From: an uncultured Eubacteriales bacterium
Lineage (GTDB): Bacteria; Bacillota; Clostridia; Oscillospirales; Acutalibacteraceae
Length of the DNA stretch: 64,000 nt
Direction of reading: 5' to 3'
NCBI GenBank assembly: GCA_934477125.1
Contig: CAKSOL010000007.1
Span: forward strand, 1 to 64,000
In this document: positions 29,208-38,002 of the stretch, piece after piece
Position numbering within the stretch: position 1 is the first letter of the stretch
Layout: each line of letters opens with the position of its first letter
Notes under the pieces: model-generated
Databases searched by the model: none
Seen by the model: only the letters and a program-made list of their open reading frames with translations
Told to the model about the DNA's origin: nothing
Translations under genes and position numbers: made by a program

Positions 29208-31033
29208 ACAAGCTTATAAAACGTCTGTTTGCGCTTGGCGTGACGGCAGTGTTGGCAGCGGGTATTTTCACCGTCACACCGAAGGGCTTATTAGCGAGTG
29301 CCGATAGCTATGTGGATAACTCCGCTCTGCTGCCGCAGTATGTACCCGACAGTCAGGTGACGCTTGACAGAATGGGTTGGCCCGATTGGGCTAAGGATAT
29401 CATTATCGCCGAGGTAAATATCGCAAAAGCAACGCCGGAAGGAACCTTGGCGGCAATGGATAAGGTGCTTGACCATTATGCTGAAATGGGAGTAAATTGC
29501 CTTTGGATAACTCCGGTCGAGGATACCGGAGTTGACCGCTATAAGGTCGGATATACTTCATACGGACCGCACACCATTGATCCGTATCTTACCAGTCAGA
29601 TACCTTACGGTCAGGCTTATGATCCGGAGCGCGTTGATTATGCAGCCGGATTTCAGGAGTTTAAAAAATTCGTAGACAGAGCGCACAGCCGTAATATCCG
29701 CATTATAATTGATAAGGTTACCTGGGGACTTTCCGAGCATACTCCGCTCAGAGACACAAATCCTGAGTTTTTTACCGGCGAGACCTCGAAATGGGGAGGA
29801 CCCGAATTTGATTGGAATTCGCAGGAGCTTATTGATTGGTATAAGGAGCAGCTCAAGCAGTTTGTTTTAACTACCGGCTGCGACGGCATACGCTTTGACC
29901 TGGAACCGACGATTGCAGGATATCAGATTTTCGAGGAGCTTAGGGATGATTTGAATGCCGCGGGGCGAAAGCCGCTGTTTTTCTCAGAGCATATCAATGA
30001 ACGAGGATACAGCTTTGCTTTTGAACAGACCGGAAGTATAAACGTTGTTGATAAAATCGACCCCAGCGCACAGTTCTTTCCGCATATATTCTTTGATTAT
30101 GCCGATATTGTGGAAACGGTTAAAACCGGTAAAAATCTCGGCTCGGATTCAACTCAGGCCATTGAGGTTTCCGGACAGTACAGATATTATTCCTATGTGC
30201 TTTCCTGCCATGACGGAATAGAGTATAACGATGCGCCGCTGGCGTCCTGGAGCTATGAGCTGCTTTATTCTTCGTTTATTCCGATTTTTTATATCGGTGA
30301 GGAATGGAACAGCGTTAAGGAAACAACCGCAAGCGCCCTTTATAACACTCAGGTTGATTGGGCATTGCTTGAGGAGCCTGCGCATCGGGAGTATTATGAA
30401 AATGTTAAACAGCTGATAGCGCTGAGATGGCAATACAAGGATATTTTCTGCGAATTTCCGAATAACCACCGCGATACCCATATTGCTACGGTTAAAATCA
30501 GCGGTTCCGAGAAAATCAACGGCTATGCCCGCTATACAGCGGACGGCAGCAGGGCGGTTCTGGTAATACCGAATGTTAACGAGCATAGCTTCGCTGCGGT
30601 TGATATGCAGGTGGCGGTGCCGCTTGCCGATATGGAAATGAACGGTTTTGAAAGGTATACCGTTACCGATATGCTGACAGGTAAAACGATAGTCAGCGGA
30701 ACGGAAAAACAGATAAGCCGCTTTACGGTTAATATAGCTCATAATACTGCCGGTCTTTATTTGGTTGAAACCTCCGGCAGACAAACGGTTTCTACCGAGT
30801 ATATTCCCGGAGAAACAGAATATGAGTATAATACCGTTTATGTTGATGAGGAGCTTCCGGGAGCGGAAACAAAGCCGGATAAAATCGTTAAGAATATTAC
30901 TCGGACAAAGCAAATAGATTCAATCCCGGAATGGGTGCTGGCTCTGATAATTTTAGGCGGAGCGGCGGCTGTCGGAGGCATTACTGTTCTTATAACATAT
31001 TTAATAAAACGCCGTAAGGCAAAACGAGTATAG
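29204..31033 (+). CDS. Membrane-anchored extracellular GH13-like enzyme
   Basis: 609 residues, ATG 29204 overlapping the upstream stop, with AAGGAGG upstream. Signal peptide (about 1-30), GH13-type barrel with IIIDKVTWG, GIRFDLEP (D232), FFSEH (E262) and SCHDG (D337), a beta end domain, then an acidic stalk (GETEYEYNTVYVDEELPG). One membrane helix (about 575-600) ends in RRKAKRV. It is a paralogue of the secreted/dockerin and cytoplasmic GH13-like proteins here. The tail anchor means it works on the outer face of the membrane next to the giant binding protein encoded upstream. Confidence 0.87.
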   Translation: MNKLIKRLFALGVTAVLAAGIFTVTPKGLLASADSYVDNSALLPQYVPDSQVTLDRMGWPDWAKDIIIAEVNIAKATPEGTLAAMDKVLDHYAEMGVNCLWITPVEDTGVDRYKVGYTSYGPHTIDPYLTSQIPYGQAYDPERVDYAAGFQEFKKFVDRAHSRNIRIIIDKVTWGLSEHTPLRDTNPEFFTGETSKWGGPEFDWNSQELIDWYKEQLKQFVLTTGCDGIRFDLEPTIAGYQIFEELRDDLNAAGRKPLFFSEHINERGYSFAFEQTGSINVVDKIDPSAQFFPHIFFDYADIVETVKTGKNLGSDSTQAIEVSGQYRYYSYVLSCHDGIEYNDAPLASWSYELLYSSFIPIFYIGEEWNSVKETTASALYNTQVDWALLEEPAHREYYENVKQLIALRWQYKDIFCEFPNNHRDTHIATVKISGSEKINGYARYTADGSRAVLVIPNVNEHSFAAVDMQVAVPLADMEMNGFERYTVTDMLTGKTIVSGTEKQISRFTVNIAHNTAGLYLVETSGRQTVSTEYIPGETEYEYNTVYVDEELPGAETKPDKIVKNITRTKQIDSIPEWVLALIILGGAAAVGGITVLITYLIKRRKAKRV

Positions 31034-31044
31034 GAGGAATTTTT

Positions 31045-32565
31045 ATGAAAATAAAATGGCAGCGTACTGCGGCGGCTATGATAAGCCTTACCATGTTGTT
31101 ATCTGCAGCGCTTACCGGCTGCGGAAAAACAACCGTTACAGAGGATGTATCCACAGTTGTGATTTCCGGCTCGGAACAGGGCGGAGATACAGCGGAAAAT
31201 GCCGGCGGAAACAATAGCAACGGCAATACATCCAAGCATGACGGGAAAAGCAACGGCGCTTCGGCAGATAAAACCGATGTAAAGAATTATACCTTTACAA
31301 TTATGAGCCCGTGGCTTATGCGTTCGGAAAAGGATGCCGTTACCGAGTATGAAAAATCATTTTGGGCTAAGATAAAGAAAATTCAGAAAAATGAGAAATG
31401 CACGATTAAGGTTGTCACGGGGAATTTGCCGTCTATTGACCATTTGCGCGCGCAAATTATGTCCGGCAGCAAGGTGGCTGATATTGTTCATGTTAAGGCA
31501 GAGGAAACTCTGGGTCTTGCCGCTGCGGGCTATATAACTCCCTGGAATAACGTGAGCGGTATCAATACCTCCGACAGCCGTTGGGTCGCAAGCTATACAA
31601 AGCTCGGCTCAATAGACGGAAATGTATACGGTTTGAACTGGATGCGCGCTCCGGAGGCGCGTATGTGCGTTGTCGTGAATAAAACGCTGCTTAAAGACAG
31701 CGGTGTTAACGATGATATCTACGGTCTCGTTAATTCTAAGGCGTGGACCTGGGGCAAGCTGCAGGAAATGGCAAAACAGGTAACCGTTAAGCATACAAGT
31801 AATAACCAAACTACTGCTTACGGCGTCGGCGGCTGGTATCAGGAGATTGCAAGAGCACTTTGGATTTCAAACGGCGCTTCGCTTGCAGCATACAGCAACG
31901 GTAAAGCGCAGGCAGGGTATACCTCGGCACGCATGGCAGAGGCAATCAATTTTATGAGTACACTGGTTAATACGGATAAATCCTTTAACGCTACCAATTA
32001 CCGCGAGTCTAAAACCTTTAACTCAACCGATAACGGCGACAGCCGTTCGGCATTCCTTGACGGGAAGCTCGCGTTTATGTTCGAGGAAACCTGGTTTGTG
32101 AATCAATATCTTAAGCCTGCAAATCCGAAGTTTGAATACGGTATCGTTCCTGTTCCGATAGGACCGAGCGAGAGCAATTACCGTACCGATGCTGGAACAG
32201 CGGGAGTATTTGTGTGTACCTCTACCAATGCCGCTTCAAACACTATTGCCAAAACGGTTAAAATCCTAAATCTGCTGGCAGAGCCGGAAAAAGGCTATGA
32301 GGGCGAGAAATGGTGGGAATATGATCTTAAAAAAGAATATTTCCAATCCGCAAGTGCCGATAAGGATATGGAGATGTATAAGATTTGTCTTGATACAGCC
32401 GTTGCGGATTACGGTGTTACGGTCAACACGCTTTATAATCAGTTTGACCGCAAAGTTATTCAGGGATCCGTATTCCTTGGCGAAAGCTCGGTGTCGGCAG
32501 CTATTCAGTCCTTGGGCACGACATATGACAAGGCTATTGACAGTATGTTTACATTTAAAAAATAA
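31045..32565 (+). CDS. Lipoprotein sugar-binding protein (orphan)
   Basis: 506 residues, start after AGGAGG. Lipobox LTGCGK, a low-complexity N/G/S linker (NAGGNNSNGNTSK), then a family-1 extracellular solute-binding domain (FTIMSPWLMRSEKDAV, ADIVHVKAEETLGLAAAGYITP, AFLDGKLAFMFEETW). No permease genes are adjacent. It may serve the binding-protein-less permease pair at 12725-14540, which is inference from gene counting. Confidence 0.87.
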   Translation: MKIKWQRTAAAMISLTMLLSAALTGCGKTTVTEDVSTVVISGSEQGGDTAENAGGNNSNGNTSKHDGKSNGASADKTDVKNYTFTIMSPWLMRSEKDAVTEYEKSFWAKIKKIQKNEKCTIKVVTGNLPSIDHLRAQIMSGSKVADIVHVKAEETLGLAAAGYITPWNNVSGINTSDSRWVASYTKLGSIDGNVYGLNWMRAPEARMCVVVNKTLLKDSGVNDDIYGLVNSKAWTWGKLQEMAKQVTVKHTSNNQTTAYGVGGWYQEIARALWISNGASLAAYSNGKAQAGYTSARMAEAINFMSTLVNTDKSFNATNYRESKTFNSTDNGDSRSAFLDGKLAFMFEETWFVNQYLKPANPKFEYGIVPVPIGPSESNYRTDAGTAGVFVCTSTNAASNTIAKTVKILNLLAEPEKGYEGEKWWEYDLKKEYFQSASADKDMEMYKICLDTAVADYGVTVNTLYNQFDRKVIQGSVFLGESSVSAAIQSLGTTYDKAIDSMFTFKK

Positions 32566-32576
32566 TCAAATTCAAA

Positions 32577-32610
32577 CAAGCGTCCGGTCGTGAAAATGGT
32601 CGGGCGCTTG
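32577..32610 (+). other. Intergenic hairpin before the fucosidase gene
   Basis: A 10-bp stem (CAAGCGTCCG with CGGGCGCTTG, one G-U pair) without a following T-tract, between the binding-protein and GH29 genes. It more likely affects mRNA processing or stability than termination. Confidence 0.4.
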
Positions 32611-32635
32611 CCTGAATAAGGAAGTTGGGGAATTT

Positions 32636-33877
32636 ATGATTATCAAGCAATATATCAAGGATTTTGAACAGCTTGGCTTCGGTCTGTTTGTTCATTTCGG
32701 TCTTTATTCGGTTCTCGGAAAGGGAGAATGGGCTGAAGAATTGTTGCCGTCTGTTACCAAGGAATGGTATGAGCGCGAATTAACGGCAAGGTTTTCGCCG
32801 CGTCCGGATTGGGCGCAGCAGCTGGCAAAAGCGGCAAAAAACGCCGGATGCCGCTATATAACACTTACTGTCAGACATCACGACGGATTTTCTTTGTATG
32901 ATGCCGGTGAGCTGAGCAGCTTTGACGGACCGCACGTATGCGGGCGGGATTTGGCTCGCGAGTTTGTTGAAGCCTGCCGCGAAAACGGACTTAAACCGTT
33001 TTTTTATCATACTCTTATAGATTGGCACGAACCGTCGTTTGAAACCGATTTTCCGAAATATTTGGCTTATCTGCGCAGGAGCGTTGAGCAGCTTTGTACA
33101 GGATACGGAGAAATAGGCGGAATTTGGTTCGACGGTATGTGGGGACGTCCTGACGATGATTGGGAAGAGGACGCACTTTACGGAATGATACGCTCTCATC
33201 AGCCGGAGGCGATGATTATTAACAACACCGGTCTCAGCGCTTTGGGAGAGCTCGGACATATCGAATTGGACAGCGTTACGTTTGAGCGCGGAAAACCGCA
33301 TTTAATAAATCAGGACGGCGCAAAAAAATATATAGCAAGTGAGATGTGTCAGGTTTTGGCAGACCATTGGGGTTATGCTGAGGACGATCTTAATTATAAG
33401 GCTCCGGCGGACAGTATCCGCGATCTGGCGGTTTGCCGCCGATACGGTTCAAATCTGCTGCTGAATGTAGGACCTATGGGGGACGGCAGTCTGCGTTCCA
33501 TCGATTCGGCGATACTTGAGCTGTTGGGACGTTGGACCGAGCTTAACCGGGCTGCAATTTATACTCCGCGTCCTGCGGGCATTGAAATTGAAAACAGAGA
33601 CGATGATTTTCTGCTGCGCGACGGAGATGACTACTATCTTTTTTGTGACCATATACCTATGATAGCAGATCCCAATGTTGCAAAAAATGTTTCTGTTGAA
33701 TATGATGTGGCATTTCGGTTTGAACGGCGCATAACATCGGCAGAATGGCTGGATAACGGAGAACCTGTTGAATTTATCCAGAAGGACGGAAAAACGACAG
33801 TTAAAACAGTTCCGTTTAATTACGGACGTAATACCGTTATTCGTGTAGTCCGATTGCACACCGAAGCGATATTATAA
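32636..33877 (+). CDS. GH29 alpha-L-fucosidase, cytoplasmic
   Basis: 413 residues, no signal peptide. GH29 marks: FGLFVHFGLYS at the N-terminus, TVRHHDGF, and GGIWFDGMW with D166 as likely nucleophile, followed by LNVGPMGDG. The acid/base residue is not assignable by eye in this family. It would release alpha-L-fucose from imported oligosaccharides, matching a host- or plant-glycan diet. Last gene of the plus-strand operon begun at 24204; weak GGAAG upstream of ATG 32636. Confidence 0.92.
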   Translation: MIIKQYIKDFEQLGFGLFVHFGLYSVLGKGEWAEELLPSVTKEWYERELTARFSPRPDWAQQLAKAAKNAGCRYITLTVRHHDGFSLYDAGELSSFDGPHVCGRDLAREFVEACRENGLKPFFYHTLIDWHEPSFETDFPKYLAYLRRSVEQLCTGYGEIGGIWFDGMWGRPDDDWEEDALYGMIRSHQPEAMIINNTGLSALGELGHIELDSVTFERGKPHLINQDGAKKYIASEMCQVLADHWGYAEDDLNYKAPADSIRDLAVCRRYGSNLLLNVGPMGDGSLRSIDSAILELLGRWTELNRAAIYTPRPAGIEIENRDDDFLLRDGDDYYLFCDHIPMIADPNVAKNVSVEYDVAFRFERRITSAEWLDNGEPVEFIQKDGKTTVKTVPFNYGRNTVIRVVRLHTEAIL

Positions 33878-34165
33878 ACTAAGGATATGTCTGTAAACGG
33901 GCTTTTGTGTATTCACTGATAAAGCCTGTCACTCGGCACTGATTTGTCGGGATAAGGCAGATTGAATCGAGGACTTTATCCGAGTTATTGAAAATGTCGC
34001 GTAAAGCAGGACTGGCTGAATATTTAAGAAATTAGTTCATAGGAAAGGTAATGATAATTAAAACTGAATATCTGGGATTGTTATGCCTTGTTGCTTGATT
34101 GAATCGGCAAAACCAATACAGTGTTAAGCTGTGTTGGTTGCATGCAAACAAATGGTATTTTACTG
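33878..34165. other. Gene-free stretch after the fucosidase gene
   Basis: No convincing gene. One hairpin (AACCAATACAG 34111-34121 with 34129-34139, one G-U pair) may end the fucosidase transcript, although there is no T-tract. Nothing else is recognised. Confidence 0.5.
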
Positions 34166-34167
34166 CA

Positions 34168-34273
34168 AATAAAGATGAGGAGCGCCGCAAGACAACAGCG
34201 GCGCTCCTCAAGAAGACAGAAGGCGTTTTTCAACGCCACGGACATTATATAACACAAAATTTCGGTTTGTCAA
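34168..34273 (-). ncRNA. Candidate small RNA with own promoter and terminator
   Basis: On the minus strand TTGACA (34268-34273), 18-bp spacer, TATAAT (34244-34249). It is followed by hairpin GGCGTT/AACGCC (34222-34237) and a perfect 12-bp hairpin GAGGAGCGCCGC (34177-34188 with 34198-34209), then ATCTTTATTT. The transcript would be about 65-75 nt with no reading frame. The final hairpin resembles the terminator at 1137-1167. TGTCAAGTTTGACA (34268-34281) also places a plus-strand TTGACA back to back with this promoter. Confidence 0.4.
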
Positions 34274-34387
34274 GTTTGACAGGGCGATTTTTGAAAAATA
34301 TTTTTATTCTTTTTTCATTAAAAAAGAGAAGGCATATCATAATACCTGCTGTAAACCTTAAAAATGTCAAGTTTTAAAATCTTTTCG

Positions 34388-34620
34388 TTGACATCACTAC
34401 CCGGATAATATATAATGAACCTGTAACATGGTTTGAGGAAATTGTCGCACCGCAGCAGGTGATGGCATTGGTACGAGTTATTGGTCAGATTTTTCCCTGA
34501 AAAGGGAGAAGTCCGGCCATTTTTGCGTTTTAGAGCAATTTAAAACGCCCGCAGCTAAATTCGGTAATCACAAGATTGACCGACCAATTCTGTTTAAAGC
34601 AGGATAGGTCGGTCTTTTTT
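34388..34620 (+). ncRNA. Promoter plus structured RNA unit, copy A
   Basis: Consensus promoter TTGACA (34388-34393), 17 bp, TATAAT (34411-34416); start near 34423. The RNA carries TTTTCCCT-GAAA-AGGGAGAA (34491-34510, GNRA-type loop), then GCGTTTTA/TAAAACGC (34525-34532/34541-34548). It ends with terminator GACCGACC/GGTCGGTC (34578-34585/34607-34614) and T6. Positions 34505-34550 are identical in all three copies. No reading frame is conserved. It could be an independent RNA or an attenuating leader for the helicase gene that follows at 34732. I do not recognise a known family. Confidence 0.55.
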
Positions 34621-34731
34621 GTTTTTACATACAAAAAGCCGGAGCTTTTCTGCCTTTAAAAGATTTTTACACTTTACACTTGAGATTTCTTTAAGGCAGC
34701 AGGGCTTACGGCGGAAAGGAGAGGGTGATCT

Positions 34732-35845
34732 ATCACCGAAAACAGCAAAAGCCTTATACCCATAATCCTCAAAGACGAAAAGCACGGAGTGGGTATAACC
34801 AATTACGCGGACACGGTTGTGTTCGACGGAAACAAAAGCCTCGTCGCGATACGCTTCGGCGGATACCCGGAAACGGTGCTCGCTATGTCCGACGCTCTGT
34901 TCAGCGGCAGTAAAATTGCATTGAGACTGCCCAAGGAAAAGAACGAAACGGAGCTTACAAGCTTCGGCGGACGCTACAGCCGCCGTTTAAAGGCAGGAGA
35001 TACCGCCTCGGAATGTGTGCTGAAGCTGAATGACGACGAGAAAAAGGAAAAAGACGAAAATCCGCACGACATCTACATTTTCTGCAAGGACGAAAGCGGA
35101 CTTTTCACAGAGCTTGACAGTAAGCTGGATGTGCCGTTAATGCCCGAATGGGAAGAATACTTTATACGCGAATTAAAGGACAGAAAAATTCTTAAAAGGC
35201 TTAATGTATTCAGCGCCAATACGGAATTTGCGGCATATGCGGTAACGCTTAAAAAAGACGAAACCGAAATAGCAAAGGTTCTGACGGACGGGCTTAAATC
35301 CGGGGAAATATCTATTCCGAACGCAAAACATGACGATACGGCGTTTAGGGATATAGAAACATTTACGCAGTATCTTAACGCTTTCGGCAAGGATATTGCG
35401 AAAAAATACAGGCAACATTTAAGCCTGTTTTCAATCCCGCCGAGGAAAGCCTTTGCCCGGAGCTTAACGAAGTGAACGAATATATCCGGCAGAATACCGG
35501 ATATTCGCTTTACGAGGCACAGCTGGCAGGAGCCGAGGCTATTAAAAGACAGCTTAAAAAAGAAAAAATGACAATGCTTGTTTCAAGCTGCGGCACAGGC
35601 AAAACCAAAATAGGTGCGGCGGCGCTGTATGCCTACCAAAAATCCATAGGCGGCGGCAGGCGTATAAATGTTATTACCTGCCCGTCACACGTGGCAAAGA
35701 AATGGGTGCGCGAGCTTTAAGACAGGGCAGCGATTATGACGATTTTTATATCATCTCAAAGGAAGAAGTTACATCACAACTGCAAAATGCCCGTCGCTTT
35801 GTATCTGAAACCGAGAAATATTTAAAGAGTATATATGCCGGATAA
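34732..35845 (+). pseudogene. Superfamily 2-type helicase, broken
   Basis: A strong AAGGAGAGG (34716-34724) stands 7 bp before ATC 34732, in frame with ITENSKSLIPIILKDEKHG; the likely ancestral ATG is changed, so 34789 GTG may be used instead. The frame breaks at A6 (35401-35406): one more A would join GKDIAKK to IQATFKPVFNPAEESL. The next frame (from 35472) carries the Walker A motif SSCGTGKTKIG and stops at 35720 after HVAKKWVREL. A further shifted piece (LRQGSDYDDFYIISKEE ... LKSIYAG) ends at 35845. Most of the helicase core is missing, consistent with an internal deletion. Confidence 0.7.
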
Positions 35846-35856
35846 AACGCAAGAAA

Positions 35857-35893
35857 CACCGCCTATCCCTATTGGGACAGACGGTGCTTTTTT
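35857..35893 (+). terminator. Terminator of the helicase transcript
   Basis: Stem CACCGCCTATCCC (35857-35869) with GGGACAGACGGTG (35874-35886), two mismatches, loop TATT, then TTTTTT (35888-35893). It lies between the two convergent arms of the mini-element. Confidence 0.75.
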
Positions 35894-36869
35894 ATGCCGC
35901 TAACGGCATTTCCGTTTGGCTTTTAACGGCTCTGAGCGACAATTCCTGCGACTGCATTTGCAGCAGCGAAAAGTCTTTGTCAAGGTCGTCGAGCCGGCGT
36001 TTTAGCACCTGCTCATAGGTTGCCTTTTTAGCCTTTAACGCCTCAATCTTTTTAAGCCAGCGGTTAATAACCGCAGTAGATGAGCAGCCGTTGTCAATGA
36101 AGTGCTGGATTCGCTCCTCGTAGGTCTCTATATCCCTCTTGTAGTTCATATAAAATTCAGCCGCCATTTTTTCGCGCTGCTTTTCATCGTTTGCCACATA
36201 CATACTGTTTGAAGAAACATTACCTGCGTTCAGATTGCAATTTGCAAGCGACTCAATGTAATCCTCAAATATGTTTAACAGCGGCAGATGCGGGTTGGGT
36301 ATAAAATACAGGTTGCCGTGAATATTTATTTTCACTGCCTGCATTTTTTCGAGTAAAAACTGCACCACCGAATCAATATGGTCGGAATTGTAGCAGCTTT
36401 TAAACCGCTCGAAAAGAGTGAGCGCCTGCTCGCAGTATTGCGCCGCATCAATATCCGAGTCGTATTCGGTATTGTCGTAGAACATTTCCTCGGTTTCACG
36501 CTTAAACGCTATGTTCGCAAGCTTTTTGTAATTGTTGGTCGTAGAGTCAAGCGTTTCCTTTACAAGCTCTCGGCAGATAACCGATGAGGTGTCCTGCTTG
36601 TTGTCCCGGCAGTAAATGCGGTAGATATGCGTACCGTTTGCGTCCTTATTAACCACACGGTCTTTAAGCGCCGTGGTAGCGTATCTGTACGCACTTGCCG
36701 CCGATTCGCGCGCAGGCTTTACCTTCGGTAAATTAAAGGCCTTGCCAAGCTCTATAAATTTATCCTTCGGTATTAAAATGTTTGCTGTGGAGTAATAGAG
36801 CAGCTTGCCTATAATTCCGCTGTTTCCCTCGTTTACTCCCATATATGACTGCATTTCCGGCATAATCAT
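35892..36869 (-). CDS. Conserved mobile-element protein (possibly DUF6744-like)
   Basis: 325 residues, no signal peptide or membrane segment. The middle is rich in charged and aromatic residues (FKSCYNSDHIDSVVQFLLEKM; VKINIHGNLYFIP). The C-terminal part is a predicted coiled coil (about 240-310; NRWLKKIEALKAKKATYEQVLKRRLDDLDKDF). The architecture recalls a family often next to CHC2 primases on Firmicutes plasmids and ICEs; I believe DUF6744, but that label is tentative. Starts at ATG 36869, overlapping the primase stop as ATGA, so the two are coupled. Confidence 0.55.
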   Translation of the reverse strand: MIMPEMQSYMGVNEGNSGIIGKLLYYSTANILIPKDKFIELGKAFNLPKVKPARESAASAYRYATTALKDRVVNKDANGTHIYRIYCRDNKQDTSSVICRELVKETLDSTTNNYKKLANIAFKRETEEMFYDNTEYDSDIDAAQYCEQALTLFERFKSCYNSDHIDSVVQFLLEKMQAVKINIHGNLYFIPNPHLPLLNIFEDYIESLANCNLNAGNVSSNSMYVANDEKQREKMAAEFYMNYKRDIETYEERIQHFIDNGCSSTAVINRWLKKIEALKAKKATYEQVLKRRLDDLDKDFSLLQMQSQELSLRAVKSQTEMPLAA

Positions 36870-38002
36870 TGTCCTTTCCGTATTTTTTCCTCATATTCTT
36901 TTTTAAGCTTTCTGAAAAGCATGTAATCATCTATCCCTTTCTGATCGATAGGCCAGAAAAGACGCTTGTAGGTTTCGCACAGCGGGGCGCAGATAGCCTG
37001 TATCTTAACCTGCGCTTTCTGCACCTGCGGGTTGGAGCGCACATCCATATCCACAGCCTCAACTATTTTCTTGGGCGACAAAGAGGATATAACCTCCTTT
37101 AAAAATCCGGTGTTTTGTACTCCTGTCAGCCCAACAAACAGCTTGTCTCCGGATAAATAGCTTGCAACGTCTGATTTTAAGCCGCCCTCGGTAAGATATA
37201 CGGTGTCGCTGTTCCGGTTGCCGGTTATGTGGATATATGAGGGAACCGAGGTCCCCTCATAATCCTTTTGCTTGGCAGAAGAAAGCCACATAAACCGTGT
37301 GCCGGTCTTTTCAATCGTTATTCCCTCCGGCGTAGTAACGCGCTTGACGGGCGGGTTATCGAAACGGAGCTGTAAGCCCTGTATAAGATTTTGCTTATCC
37401 CGTATCGGAATTAAAATACCGCTCTTAAACGCCGCTATGTGCCATATGCCGTCGGTCCTGTAAAACCCCGGCATACCTTGCAGGTCATAGCGCGCGGCGA
37501 GACTGTCGCATATCCATTGCCGTTCCGCGTTGTCGGTGGGAAAGCTGCGGTACATATTCCGTGCTATTCTTTCGCTGTCAAGTCCTCTGTTTAAAAGATT
37601 TGTACAGTGCTCTTTTTCAAGGCGCAGCAGTTTTAAAAGCTCGGTATATATTTCGCTTCGCTCGTTAATATCCCGTATTTGGGTTTTGCTCTTTTCGGGA
37701 CGCACCGGCACATCGTACCGCCCGACAGACGGCTCGTTAAGCAGCGCCTTATAGCTCTCATAATTTTTAAGGCAAACGCCTGCCGGATTAAAAGAGGAAT
37801 ATAAGGTGACCGCGTTGCCGCCGGTACCGCAGTTATGACAGTAAAACATATTTGTGAGTCTGCTTAAATACATACGGTAGCGGTGGTCGCAGCAGTAGGG
37901 ACAACGTGCCTCAACCTCGTCGTTTGAAAGAGAACTGCTCTTAATGTCTATTCCGCAAAGCTCCGCCGTGTCTATAAGGTCAAAGCTAATGTACGCTCCC
38001 AT
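36866..38002 (-). CDS. CHC2 zinc-finger DNA primase, mobile-element type
   Basis: 378 residues. The N-terminal zinc ribbon has C34-P-Y-C37 and C55-H-N-C58, then a Toprim-like region with YLTEGGLKSDVASYL (conserved acidic residue E) and VEAVDMD. This matches small DnaG-like primases of plasmids, phages and ICEs, which make RNA primers for element replication. It appears intact. Its start overlaps the upstream ATPase fragment (TAATG at 38001-38005), and its stop overlaps the next gene. It is shorter than chromosomal DnaG (about 600 residues) and lacks the DnaB-binding end. Confidence 0.88.
   Translation of the reverse strand: MGAYISFDLIDTAELCGIDIKSSSLSNDEVEARCPYCCDHRYRMYLSRLTNMFYCHNCGTGGNAVTLYSSFNPAGVCLKNYESYKALLNEPSVGRYDVPVRPEKSKTQIRDINERSEIYTELLKLLRLEKEHCTNLLNRGLDSERIARNMYRSFPTDNAERQWICDSLAARYDLQGMPGFYRTDGIWHIAAFKSGILIPIRDKQNLIQGLQLRFDNPPVKRVTTPEGITIEKTGTRFMWLSSAKQKDYEGTSVPSYIHITGNRNSDTVYLTEGGLKSDVASYLSGDKLFVGLTGVQNTGFLKEVISSLSPKKIVEAVDMDVRSNPQVQKAQVKIQAICAPLCETYKRLFWPIDQKGIDDYMLFRKLKKEYEEKIRKGQ

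Noticed and set aside
30149..30913. A 254-codon minus-strand frame opposite the membrane-anchored GH13-like gene
   Set aside because: The plus-strand frame has catalytic motifs, a signal peptide and an anchor; the opposite frame has no SD or known motif.
34099..34377. A 92-codon plus-strand frame
   Set aside because: It spans two perfect hairpins and a minus-strand promoter, has no SD and no recognisable protein content.
34525..34548. GTTTTAGAGCAA resembles the start of a type II-A CRISPR repeat or tracrRNA pairing region
   Set aside because: It is the arm and loop of a simple hairpin in the RNA unit. There is no spacer array, no cas gene and no second repeat in tandem; the three copies are kilobases apart.
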